From Akkermansiaceae bacterium (GTDB taxonomy: Bacteria; Verrucomicrobiota; Verrucomicrobiia; Verrucomicrobiales; Akkermansiaceae), in NCBI GenBank assembly GCA_903878115.1, contig CAIRGO010000152.1, positions 1-32,773 on the forward strand: a DNA stretch of 32,773 nt, read 5' to 3'. Position 1 is the first letter of the stretch, and each line of letters starts with the position of its first letter. The position numbers and the translations under genes were made by a program. The notes under the pieces were generated by a model that was not told the DNA's origin, searched no databases, and saw nothing but the letters and a program-made list of their open reading frames with translations. Below are positions 1 through 7,844 of the stretch, in pieces.

Positions 1-1869
1 CAAACGAAAACGACTCTGCCTCGTTAGCTCGCGATTCTCTGGATCGCGCACTAACATTTCTGGCGTGGCCTCGGAGACTTGCCGATAGGTTTTGCTGGTG
101 ACCATCAATCGAACCATCTCCTTCACATTCCAGCGGCGATCCATCATTTCCATCGCCAGCCAATCGAGCAATGGCGCATTCGGTGGCATCTCTCCTTGTA
201 AGCCAAGATCTTCTAACGATTTACTCAAACCAACTCCGAAAAATAATTTCCAGATACGGTTGGCTAACACCCGGGATGTCAGTGGATTTTCACGCGAAAC
301 GATCCACTGCGCTAGGTCGAGACGATTTGGCTCACGGCCATCGAGTTTCGGTTGCGGCAGGTATTTCGGAAAAGCAGGCGTCACGATTTCACCTGTTTCA
401 TTTAAAAAATCCCCGCGCGGCAGGATTCGCACAGTCCGCTTACTAGGCGTGGTGGTGGTTACGATACATCGCTCGCCTGCGGACTCGATCTGTTTGATTT
501 TGGCCATCACCACATCGAGCTTTTGTTTGATTTCGATGAATTCGGGAGTCTTCGCTTTGTATGCGGCGAGCATCGTTTTTACTTCAGGTGCTTTCCACTC
601 CGTCGAAGGTTTTTCGATGATTGGTAGCCATGGTTCTTTTACTCCGGCATCGCGTTGTGCTTTGCCCCAGACCTCGATGCGCTGAAGTAATTCTGGAGTG
701 TTTTGATCATAGGATTTTTGCAATGGCAACTGTTCTGCTTCCAGCGTGGCATATAACTTTTGCTGCTCGTCACTGATGGCAAGGATTCCTTTTTCTGGAC
801 TGGCGATGATGCCCTCATTGATGTCGGCAAAAAACGCACCCATCGAGTAAAAATCTTTTGTGAGCATCGGATCAAATTTATGATCGTGGCATTGCGAGCA
901 CATCCATGTCTGCGCCAGCCACACGGTGCCCACCGCACGCACGCGATCTTGCATATAACGGGCTTCGTAATCTTTCGCCTGAGCACCACCTTCATCGGTG
1001 GTCAGTAGGAGTTTATTAAAACACGAACCAATCTTTTGTTCTAATGTCGCATTTGGCAATAAATCACCCGCGAGATGTTCGATGGTCATTTGATCAAAGG
1101 GTTTGTTTTGATTGAACGATGCAATGACATAATCGCGAAATGGCGAAACGCTGCGTGGTTTATCCGAATGATAACCAGCACTGTCCGCGTAGCGAACGAG
1201 ATCAAGCCACCACACCGCCATGCGTTCACCGTAGGCTGGTGCGTTGATCAATCGATCAACGAGTTTTTCATAAGCATCTGGCGAAGTATCATTGATGAAG
1301 GCATCCACGTCAGCAACGGGCGCGGGCATGCCGTGAAGGTCGGCATATAACCTACGAATCAAAGTGCGGCGATCCGCCTCCGCAGAGGAACTCAGACCCA
1401 GCTCGCGGTGACGTGCCGTGACCAAAACATCGATCGCATTACCTGCGGCAGCGGGAACTTCAGGCTTCGCGATGGGCAGATAGGCCCAGTGCATTTCGTA
1501 TTGGGCACCATCGGCAATCCATTGGCGGAATAGTTCTTTTTGCTCTTTCGTTAAACTCTTATGCGTTTTGGGCGGTGGCATGCACTCGTCGGGATCGGTT
1601 TCATTAATCCGAGCGATCAAGTCACTTTCCTCAGGCTTGCCCGGGACAATGGCAATTTCACCAGACTTCACTGGCTTTATCGCCTCTTCACGGATATCAA
1701 GCCGTAACCCAGCTTCCCGCTTGTTCGCATCGGGTCCATGGCAGGCAAAACATTGGTCTGATAACAAAGGACGAATGTGCCGATTGAAAGAAATTTTCTC
1801 TACCGCCTGGCTTGAAAAAGCAGACAACAAAAATAGGAACGGTAGATAAGGAAACACTCGCTTGCTCAT
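1..1869 (-). CDS. PSCyt1 / DUF1549 / DUF1553 exported cytochrome-type protein (3' end outside window)
   Basis: The frame is open from an ATG at 1869 down to base 1 (623 codons) with no stop, so the C-terminus lies beyond the window. Residues 1-22 form a signal peptide (MSK, then a hydrophobic stretch ending SSQA). A haem-c motif CFACH follows at residues 40-44, inside the planctomycete cytochrome (PSCyt1) domain. The DUF1549 region comes next (LDLVRYADSAGY, then [11 protein letters not shown]), and the start of DUF1553 is visible in the last part (RVLANRIWKLFFG). The family is exported, probably periplasmic or membrane-associated, and typically encoded next to a DUF1501 gene; its exact reaction is not known. 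The partner would lie to the left of base 1. It is clearly paralogous to the complete gene at 22976-25213, which is 745 residues long. It is divergent from purT across a 145-base gap. Confidence 0.9.
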   Translation of the reverse strand, partial: MSKRVFPYLPFLFLLSAFSSQAVEKISFNRHIRPLLSDQCFACHGPDANKREAGLRLDIREEAIKPVKSGEIAIVPGKPEESDLIARINETDPDECMPPPKTHKSLTKEQKELFRQWIADGAQYEMHWAYLPIAKPEVPAAAGNAIDVLVTARHRELGLSSSAEADRRTLIRRLYADLHGMPAPVADVDAFINDTSPDAYEKLVDRLINAPAYGERMAVWWLDLVRYADSAGYHSDKPRSVSPFRDYVIASFNQNKPFDQMTIEHLAGDLLPNATLEQKIGSCFNKLLLTTDEGGAQAKDYEARYMQDRVRAVGTVWLAQTWMCSQCHDHKFDPMLTKDFYSMGAFFADINEGIIASPEKGILAISDEQQKLYATLEAEQLPLQKSYDQNTPELLQRIEVWGKAQRDAGVKEPWLPIIEKPSTEWKAPEVKTMLAAYKAKTPEFIEIKQKLDVVMAKIKQIESAGERCIVTTTTPSKRTVRILPRGDFLNETGEIVTPAFPKYLPQPKLDGREPNRLDLAQWIVSRENPLTSRVLANRIWKLFFGVGLSKSLEDLGLQGEMPPNAPLLDWLAMEMMDRRWNVKEMVRLMVTSKTYRQVSEATPEMLVRDPENRELTRQSRFRL

Positions 1870-2014
1870 TGGTTGCGCTACATTCGTTCATTGGCGAGGA
1901 AATATCAAGTAAATCTCTTTTGGCAAAAAATGAATTACGCACACAATTCTCTTGTTTGTCCAGTAGCTCAAAAATTCCATTGCCCAAGCCAAGCCTCGCA
2001 GTTAGGATTTTTCC

Positions 2015-3199
2015 ATGGCAAATATTGGCACACCTTTTACCGATGGCGCGATGCGCGTGATGCTCTGTGGCTCTGGCGAACTCGGCAAGGAGGTCGCGAT
2101 CGAATTGCAACGCTACGGCGTCGAAGTTATCGCAGTCGATAGCTACGCCAACGCCCCAGCGATGCAAGTGGCGGATCGCTCACACGTCGTTTCTATGCTC
2201 GATGGCACTGCACTGCGCGCGATCATCGAAGCTGAGAAACCGCAACTCATCGTGCCGGAGGTCGAGGCCATCGCCACAGATACACTCGCTGCGATCGAGG
2301 CTGAAGGACTCGCCATCGTCATCCCCACGGCCCGCGCGACGCAGCTCACGATGAATCGCGAAGGAATCCGACGTCTCGCCGCCGAAGAGCTCGGCCTAAC
2401 AACTTCACCCTATCGCTTTGCGGCGACCGAAGAGGAATATCACGCCGCCATCGCTGAGATCGGGCTGCCATGTGTGGTGAAGCCGATCATGAGTTCCTCT
2501 GGCAAAGGTCAAAGCACATTGAAACGCCCTGAGGATATTCAACCTGCATGGGACTACGCCCAAAAAGGTGGCCGTGCGGGCAAAGGAAAAGTCATCGTCG
2601 AAGGCTTCGTCGAGTTCGACTACGAGATCACGCAACTCACCGTGCGCCACGTCGGCGGCACGTCGTTTTGCGAGCCCATCGGCCACATTCAAATCGATGG
2701 TGATTACCGCGAGAGCTGGCAACCGCAACCCATGAGCGACCTTGCCCGCGATAGAGCAAAAGAGTACGCCAAGTCCGTCACCGATGCCCTCGGCGGATAC
2801 GGAATTTTTGGCGTGGAGCTTTTTGTGAAAGGCGAGGAAATTATTTTTTCCGAAGTTTCGCCCCGACCACACGACACCGGCATGGTCACGATGATCTCCC
2901 AAGACCTATCGCAATTCGCCCTGCACGCACGCGCGATCCTTGGACTGCCCATCCCTGAAATTAGACTCCACGGGCCTTCGGCCTCGGCGGTGTTGCTCGT
3001 CGAAGGTGAATCAAAGTCGATCAATTACAGCAACTTAGAAAATGCACTCACCGAGCCTGACACCCAGATCCGCCTATTCGGCAAACCAAACGTCGCCGGC
3101 AAACGCCGCATGGGTGTAGCCCTAGCCCGTGCTACCGACATCGAAAAAGCCAGAGAAAAAGCAAGGAATGCGAGTGCTGCAATTCAGGTGAGTTTGTGA
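2015..3199 (+). CDS. purT: Formate-dependent phosphoribosylglycinamide formyltransferase (GAR transformylase 2)
   Basis: PurT makes formyl-GAR from GAR, formate and ATP in de novo purine synthesis, without folate. The 394 residues match the usual family length (about 390). The N-terminal fold begins with [12 protein letters not shown] (residues 15-26). The ATP-grasp core is visible as [14 protein letters not shown] (154-167) and the metal/ATP-binding segment [13 protein letters not shown] (278-290). The ATG at 2015 is supported by AGGA seven bases upstream (2004-2007). It stands alone, divergent from the PSCyt1 gene and convergent with the hydrolase gene at 3388-4368. The 188 bases after it hold no gene, only a weak inverted repeat (TGCTGG/CCAGCA) near 3212-3245. 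The coding sequence looks richer in G+C than the dcw genes, but I did not measure this. Confidence 0.96.
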   Translation: MANIGTPFTDGAMRVMLCGSGELGKEVAIELQRYGVEVIAVDSYANAPAMQVADRSHVVSMLDGTALRAIIEAEKPQLIVPEVEAIATDTLAAIEAEGLAIVIPTARATQLTMNREGIRRLAAEELGLTTSPYRFAATEEEYHAAIAEIGLPCVVKPIMSSSGKGQSTLKRPEDIQPAWDYAQKGGRAGKGKVIVEGFVEFDYEITQLTVRHVGGTSFCEPIGHIQIDGDYRESWQPQPMSDLARDRAKEYAKSVTDALGGYGIFGVELFVKGEEIIFSEVSPRPHDTGMVTMISQDLSQFALHARAILGLPIPEIRLHGPSASAVLLVEGESKSINYSNLENALTEPDTQIRLFGKPNVAGKRRMGVALARATDIEKAREKARNASAAIQVSL

Positions 3200-3387
3200 G
3201 TAAACGATGACGGTGCTGGTTTCTAATGAGATTTTTCCAGCATCTTGAGTCCCAGTGCGGCGTCTCGCTAGCTATAGGCGTGGCAGAAAATCAAGCAGTC
3301 TGTCTAGATCCTTCTCTGCACCGCCTCGGGTGAGCGAGTCATGCGCTCCAACTTCGGGTGCAAGACTTGGGAATTAAGAGTCGCCGA

Positions 3388-4368
3388 TCAATCATTCACC
3401 CAATTAGCGATTTCTTTGGCGACATCGGGATGGTCGAGATAGCCGTATAGTTTATGGGGATTGGAACCGCCGGAGCCAGACCAAAAATTGTAAATCTTTT
3501 TATCGACGATGGATGACACAAAACCGCGCACAATCATCTCCCTGAAATCGTCTGCTAGATCTTCATCATGCGCTACGAAATCGTCTTTTGCTGCAAAGTT
3601 GATCCACTTGTTGATGATACCTGTGGGGTATTTGCCGTCTTTCCCCTCTGATGCGTCATAGAGATTATCCTGCACGCCTGGTTCCCCAAGTGGGCACCCG
3701 AGTGTAATCCATCGATTTACCTTTTTCCCACGCAGATGCGAATATTCGCTCATTCGGGAAAATTTCCATAATGTATCGTAACTAACAATACAGCCCATGC
3801 TGTGCGCTACCAGACAAACGTCAGCGTTCTTTTTCAAGGCACTTTCGAGAGGTTTCTGCAAACGAACACGCACGGCTGAGCCGACTGTCCGTTGCGTTAG
3901 ATAAGCCCCCATATCAGGAGTCGCAGCACGGATCACCCTGTCGCTTAGCCCGAGAAGATTCAACACACCACTCACCGCACTGGCCACATTGTCCACGACG
4001 CCCAAGTCCGTCACTTCTTTGAGCAACTTATTATAATCTGATTTGGTAAAATTTTTCCGAGCGAATAGACTCTTCAAATCGGCATCGTAACTTCCATCCA
4101 ATTCACATGGTGCATTTCCATGATCAGGATCACGACCTTTCAGTTCCTGCAGCACTTTCTTACCTGCCTTTACCATTTCTTCGTTGCTAATATCACCATA
4201 GTAGGCAAGTGAGAGCTTCACCTCTCCAGAACGTATTTTTGCGGCAGCTTCTGGTGATACTCGGCCAAGTCCATGCAAAATTGATTCTTTCACCAATCGC
4301 TTCTTTTCCCGCTCTGCAGGTTTTGTCGCACGTCCATGAATCACAATAAGATGCTTTGGCGGTGTCAT
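3388..4368 (-). CDS. Predicted alpha/beta-hydrolase (lipase/esterase-like), substrate unknown
   Basis: From the ATG at 4368 the protein begins MTPPKHLIVIHGRATKP. That is a typical first beta strand followed by the HG oxyanion-hole motif of alpha/beta hydrolases. Further on is VCLVAHSMGCIVSYD, a nucleophile elbow in the A-H-S-M-G form instead of G-H-S-x-G. A C-terminal histidine is plausible in LYGYLDHPD near the end. No signal peptide or membrane segment is seen, so it is probably cytoplasmic. The frame stays open to a TTG at 4455, which has AGGAG ten bases upstream (4466-4470). A 355-residue version starting there is the alternative; I prefer 4368 because the hydrolase fold begins right after it. 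It is divergent from the DUF808 gene. I do not recognise a specific family. Confidence 0.75.
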   Translation of the reverse strand: MTPPKHLIVIHGRATKPAEREKKRLVKESILHGLGRVSPEAAAKIRSGEVKLSLAYYGDISNEEMVKAGKKVLQELKGRDPDHGNAPCELDGSYDADLKSLFARKNFTKSDYNKLLKEVTDLGVVDNVASAVSGVLNLLGLSDRVIRAATPDMGAYLTQRTVGSAVRVRLQKPLESALKKNADVCLVAHSMGCIVSYDTLWKFSRMSEYSHLRGKKVNRWITLGCPLGEPGVQDNLYDASEGKDGKYPTGIINKWINFAAKDDFVAHDEDLADDFREMIVRGFVSSIVDKKIYNFWSGSGGSNPHKLYGYLDHPDVAKEIANWVND

Positions 4369-4545
4369 AATTAAGTTCACTAACACATATTCCGAATCAT
4401 CGAAAGAATATTTTTGACGACTGGACACTTGACTGGCTGGGATTTTTGCACCCAAGGTGTTGCTTCTCCTATGACGACTATTTCTCCTACTGATGGAATT
4501 TTCATGCGGCTTCCTATTCTTTTGCGCCTTACCCGCGATGTTGTC

Positions 4546-4554
4546 AAAGGAGGT
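4546..4554 (+). promoter_or_regulatory. Strong Shine-Dalgarno of the DUF808 gene
   Basis: AAAGGAGGT lies five bases before the ATG at 4560. It is nearly a perfect complement to the 16S rRNA tail. It stands out because most genes in this window have weak or no recognisable ribosome-binding site. Confidence 0.8.
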
Positions 4555-4559
4555 CGACT

Positions 4560-5522
4560 ATGACTTCTGGATTGTTTTCACTTTTGGATGACATCGCGGC
4601 TTTTGCAAAATTAGCGGCGAAGTCGATTGATGACGTGAGTGTTTTGGCGACAAAGGCCGGTAGTAAGGCGGCGGGGATTGTGATTGATGATGCGGCGGTG
4701 ACTCCGCGTTATGTCGTTGGACTTGCGGCGGACCGAGAACTCCCGATCATTGCGAAGATCGCCAAGGGATCGCTGAAAAATAAGATGATCATCTTACTTC
4801 CCGGCGCTCTGATACTGAGCTTATTGGCACCGTGGGTCATCACGCCACTGCTGATGGCAGGCGGGGCTTTTCTCTGCATGGAAGGCTATCATAAGGTGAT
4901 GGATCTGATACGTCCGGGTCATCATGCTCATGATGACGAAGCCGACGTGACACCGATGACCGCAGAGGAGCTTGAGGCGGCGCAGGTGGCTAGTGCTGTG
5001 CGCACGGACTTGATCCTTTCTGCTGAAATCATGGCCATTACGTTGGCAGGTGTGTCAGAATCACCGCTGTGGACGCAGGCTTTGGTGCTTGCAGTCGTGG
5101 GCGTGGGCATGACTCTGGTAGTCTATGGTGTGGTGGCTCTCATAGTGAAGGCGGACGATGCGGGCGTGGCTCTGGCGAAGTCCGGTGCAGGATTCATTCG
5201 CAAGGCGGGCCGCGCTCTGGTTCTTGGCATGCCCTATTTTCTCAAAACACTTAGCTTTGTGGGCATGGTAGCCATGCTGTGGGTCGGCGGTGGTATTCTC
5301 ATCCATGGTCTGCATGCACTAGGAGTGCATGGTCCCGAGAAAACGGTGCATCATGCGGCAGAAGTCTTTGCGGGTTTACTGCCTTCCGCCCATGCTTTCA
5401 TGGCTTGGCTTGGTGCAGCGGGTATCGCTGCGGTTGTCGGGTTAATCGTCGGTACAGTGGTTGATCCGCTAGTAAAGTATTTGCTGCAGCCGCTCTTCGC
5501 TCGTTTCAAGCGCAAGGCATGA
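4560..5522 (+). CDS. DUF808 (YedI-type) inner-membrane protein
   Basis: The protein opens MTSGLFSLLDDIAAFAKLAA. It then has the family's DDVSVLATKAGSKAAGIVIDD and DDAAVTPRYVVGL segments (residues 23-54) and ELPIIAKIAKGSLKNK, the signature of the DUF808/YedI family. Several hydrophobic segments follow: about 75-105, 150-195, 225-255 and 275-310. A histidine- and acid-rich loop (HHAHDDEAD, about 121-129) sits between the second and third groups. At 320 residues it is slightly longer than the E. coli protein of about 305. The biological role of the family is not established. The start is fixed by the strong ribosome-binding site at 4546-4554. A possible weak AT hairpin lies 30 bases after the stop. 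Confidence 0.9.
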   Translation: MTSGLFSLLDDIAAFAKLAAKSIDDVSVLATKAGSKAAGIVIDDAAVTPRYVVGLAADRELPIIAKIAKGSLKNKMIILLPGALILSLLAPWVITPLLMAGGAFLCMEGYHKVMDLIRPGHHAHDDEADVTPMTAEELEAAQVASAVRTDLILSAEIMAITLAGVSESPLWTQALVLAVVGVGMTLVVYGVVALIVKADDAGVALAKSGAGFIRKAGRALVLGMPYFLKTLSFVGMVAMLWVGGGILIHGLHALGVHGPEKTVHHAAEVFAGLLPSAHAFMAWLGAAGIAAVVGLIVGTVVDPLVKYLLQPLFARFKRKA

Positions 5523-5551
5523 TAAGCTGTCTCTTGGCCCATTCTACAAAA

Positions 5552-5569
5552 TTACTATAAATATAGTAA
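5552..5569 (+). terminator. Weak AT hairpin after the DUF808 gene
   Basis: TTACTAT (5552-5558) pairs with ATAGTAA (5563-5569) around a four-base loop. There is no clear U-tract, so its role as a terminator is uncertain. A second small hairpin, CGCAAG/CTTGCG with loop CCTCCA, lies at 5604-5621. Together these are the only structures seen in the 190 bases between the DUF808 gene and the next gene. Confidence 0.3.
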
Positions 5570-5712
5570 TAAGATTTCGTCTCTAGATTTTTTGTTGTGA
5601 TGACGCAAGCCTCCACTTGCGATGATAATCGAGAATGAAAGTTTTAACCCTTCGTGTTCTCATGAAACATTTTTCTTCTCGGTAACGTAACCAATTCATC
5701 CACAATCTACCC

Positions 5713-6756
5713 ATGAAAAAAATCGCTGGTTTTCTTTTCTTTCCTTTCGCCGTGTTTGCTCAAACAAATGGAATCGCAGATCCATCGCCGCAGCGTTATA
5801 CGTTTCAGGTGCGTGCTAGTGAGGCCGATCGTGAAGTAAAAGCACATCCGGAAATTGATTTTCTGTTAGAAAAAAATGGCAAGCCGATGGATGTGGAAAA
5901 TGCATCGGTCGATACTCGTGTGAAAGCGCAAGGGAAGTTAGTGATTTGGTTAATGGGTCATAATGACGAGCTTTTTAAGCACTGCAATTCTTATGGTTTG
6001 CATACCATTCAGGTGAGCTATGCGAATGGATGGTTCGGCAAATTGTACAGCGGCAATCCACCAGCAGATGATTTGTTTTTAAGCAACATTCGCCTAGAAG
6101 CCGCCACCGGTAAGGACTTTAGCAAAGCTGTCGATATTCCGTTAGCCGATGGCATGATGCAGCGTTCTCTCCGATTGGTGCAGTGGTTGGTGAAAAAAAA
6201 TCCGCAAGCACGCTGGGATGGGTTTCTTACGCCCGATGGAAAATCATTGCGCTGGGATCGGGTGATTATCTCTGGCGCATCACATGGATCAACCACCGCA
6301 GCTCGCTTTGCGAAATACCAACGCGTTGATCGCGTGGTGATGTTTTCTGGTCCACGGGATCAGTATGAAGTATGGCAATCGTTAGAATCGGCTACTCCCG
6401 CCAATCGGTTCTTTGGATTTTCTCATATCCTTGATGATGGTTGGAAAAATGATCATTATTGTCGCTCCTGGCAGTTGTTAGGGCTAAATGCTTTCGGGCC
6501 GATCACTGATGTGGATGACCATGCCGCCCCTTATGGAAATAGTCGAATGCTGATCACTCATGCCGATGTGAAAAATAATGCAGGAAGAGCGCATAGTTCC
6601 TCTGTGCCAGGAAGTGCTGCGGTAAAAAACGCCGCAGGAAAATTCATTCATGAAGATGTTTGGCGTTATTTATTTACCCATCCTGTGGATCAAGTGGGGG
6701 AAGCAGTACCCGCAGATGGCAATTGTACTTTGGATCAACGTGCGCTGATAAAATAA
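5713..6756 (+). CDS. Exported alpha/beta-hydrolase-like protein of unknown substrate
   Basis: A cleavable signal peptide is clear: MKK, a hydrophobic core of phenylalanines and leucines, then AVFAQ with cleavage likely after residue 16. The mature protein contains KLVIWLMGHNDELFKH, a strand with an oxyanion-type turn, and RVIISGASHGSTTAARFAK near residue 190. That second segment is a G-x-S-x-G nucleophile elbow (GASHG) following a hydrophobic strand. C-terminal histidines (HADVKNN, HEDVWRYLFTHP) could complete a triad. It is therefore likely an exported serine hydrolase of about 347 residues. It resembles proteins annotated as BPSS1187 family, but I hold that name only weakly. It stands alone between the DUF808 gene and the dcw leader, and no ribosome-binding site is evident before the ATG. 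Confidence 0.75.
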   Translation: MKKIAGFLFFPFAVFAQTNGIADPSPQRYTFQVRASEADREVKAHPEIDFLLEKNGKPMDVENASVDTRVKAQGKLVIWLMGHNDELFKHCNSYGLHTIQVSYANGWFGKLYSGNPPADDLFLSNIRLEAATGKDFSKAVDIPLADGMMQRSLRLVQWLVKKNPQARWDGFLTPDGKSLRWDRVIISGASHGSTTAARFAKYQRVDRVVMFSGPRDQYEVWQSLESATPANRFFGFSHILDDGWKNDHYCRSWQLLGLNAFGPITDVDDHAAPYGNSRMLITHADVKNNAGRAHSSSVPGSAAVKNAAGKFIHEDVWRYLFTHPVDQVGEAVPADGNCTLDQRALIK

Positions 6757-7096
6757 TCGCTGTGTTAGAATACACTTTTCGTTAGATGAGTTGACACGTT
6801 ATCTTATGAATTTGGCGCATCATTTTAGCGTTTAAAGCAAGCGTTTCGACGCGGGTTTTTCGTTTGTCTTGGTTTATGATTATTTGTAAAAATTGTGCGA
6901 AACTAGGCAAAGTCACCCACAAAAGTATTTAATTTAAATTAAATATATATACTTGCTTATATATATTTAACTGCTAAAATTACCCTGCATCCATTGTAGA
7001 ATGAACGAATTTTGCATTTCAGCGGATGGATAAAAAAAAGTATTATTTACGGAAAGAAATATGATTGACATCGTTTAATTACTAAGGTGTACTCGC
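6757..7096 (+). promoter_or_regulatory. 340-base AT-rich leader upstream of mraZ, no gene
   Basis: No coding frame is supported here. Near the left end a small hairpin GCGT-TTCG-ACGC (6841-6852) is followed by TTTTT (6856-6860) and may end the upstream transcript. Two overlapping AT-only inverted repeats occupy 6926-6970. TTGACA occurs at 6791-6796 and 7065-7070, but I see no convincing -10 box at the right distance from either. I looked for the tandem TGGG-type repeats that MraZ binds in other bacteria and did not find them. This must be the promoter region of the dcw operon, but the exact promoter cannot be named. Confidence 0.5.
6926..6970. repeat. Overlapping AT-only inverted repeats upstream of mraZ
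   Basis: TATTTAATTT followed at once by AAATTAAATA (6926-6945) is a perfect 20-base palindrome. Overlapping it, 6939-6951 (TTAAATATATATA) and 6958-6970 (TATATATATTTAA) form a 13-base inverted repeat around the loop CTTGCT. All paired bases are A or T. The site lies about 130-170 bases before mraZ. Confidence 0.85.
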
Positions 7097-7588
7097 GTGT
7101 GTCCAAGTGCACTAAATAACATGTCATTTGTCCTTCCTAAATATCACGGCTCTCAAGAGCACAAAGTGGATCCGAAATATCGGATGTCCATTCCTGTGGC
7201 TTGGCGTCCTGAGGATGGTGAGCAATTGATTCTACAAAAGCTTTCCAAGGATGGCATTCCGTTCATTCGCGCGCTCTCGGTATCGGCATTCGAAGATGCC
7301 GTGAATGCAATCAACAATCACACAAGTCGGACAGTGGGCGAAATACGTGAAGCGATTGCGTATCTTTATGAAACGATCTTAGTCGTCACTCTGAATGCGC
7401 AAGGTAAGTTACTGATCCCGAAAGACTGGAGCAATCAAGCCGGCATCGAAGCCGAATCAACCGTCAAACTCGTGGGTCGCGGCAATTACTTCGATATATT
7501 CAACGCAGCAGACCACGCGAAAGTCAGTGAAGCACAGGCCGCACGTGTAAGCGCATCGATGGCAGACATCGGAGTATTTTCTTCCTAA
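7097..7588 (+). CDS. mraZ: MraZ, transcriptional regulator at head of dcw cluster
   Basis: MraZ is a DNA-binding regulator with two SpoVT/AbrB-type half-domains that usually controls the dcw operon it heads. Here the first half-domain contains HKVDPKYRMSIPVAWR (about residues 22-37), and the second contains VVTLNAQGKLLIPKDW (about 97-112). The 163 residues are close to the usual 140-160. A GTG at 7097 is chosen because AAGGTG (7085-7090) lies six bases before it. The ATG at 7121 (residue 9) has no such site. The gene lies at the start of an uninterrupted same-strand run of cell-wall genes, after a 340-base leader. The next annotated start (rsmH) is 256 bases later, an unusually wide gap for this pair. 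Confidence 0.94.
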   Translation: MCPSALNNMSFVLPKYHGSQEHKVDPKYRMSIPVAWRPEDGEQLILQKLSKDGIPFIRALSVSAFEDAVNAINNHTSRTVGEIREAIAYLYETILVVTLNAQGKLLIPKDWSNQAGIEAESTVKLVGRGNYFDIFNAADHAKVSEAQAARVSASMADIGVFSS

Positions 7589-7687
7589 CAACATGCAAAT
7601 TTCATTTTACCATCCAAAATCTACTTCCCTACACCTGCGGGTGGCGGCGTGGATGATGTTGGTAAAAAACGACCACTTTTTGGCTGG

Positions 7688-7722
7688 GCGGCGAGAAGGG
7701 CAAGGGACGGCCCTTCTCCCGC
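7688..7722 (+). repeat. Palindromic hairpin element, copy 1 (between mraZ and rsmH core)
   Basis: GAGAAGGGC (7693-7701) and GCCCTTCTC (7710-7718) pair perfectly around the loop AAGGGACG (7702-7709). After one unpaired C (7692), four more pairs form between 7688-7691 and 7719-7722. It is preceded by TGGCTGGGCGG, which also precedes copy 2. Confidence 0.85.
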
Positions 7723-7844
7723 TATTCTTTTCCTATACGGTATCGTGCCTAACGCGCTTAGGACTTTTACCGAATTTTGCGAGTGCATCCATAACGCCCG
7801 CAAGCTTTTCGCACGCCACGGGCGAGCAGAGCGAAATCATTCTT

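Noticed and set aside
3212-3245. TGCTGG...CCAGCA inverted repeat after purT as a terminator
   Set aside because: The loop is about 17 bases and no T-tract follows the stem, so it does not resemble an intrinsic terminator.
7065-7070. TTGACA as a -35 box of the mraZ promoter
   Set aside because: Only about 27 bases separate it from the start codon, and no -10 box is visible at 16-18 bases. A promoter here would leave no room for the ribosome-binding site.
7061-7078. A five-codon leader peptide (ATG ATT GAC ATC GTT TAA) with GGAAAG upstream, just before mraZ
   Set aside because: It is too short to judge, has no attenuator-type hairpin after it, and could easily arise by chance in this AT-rich leader.
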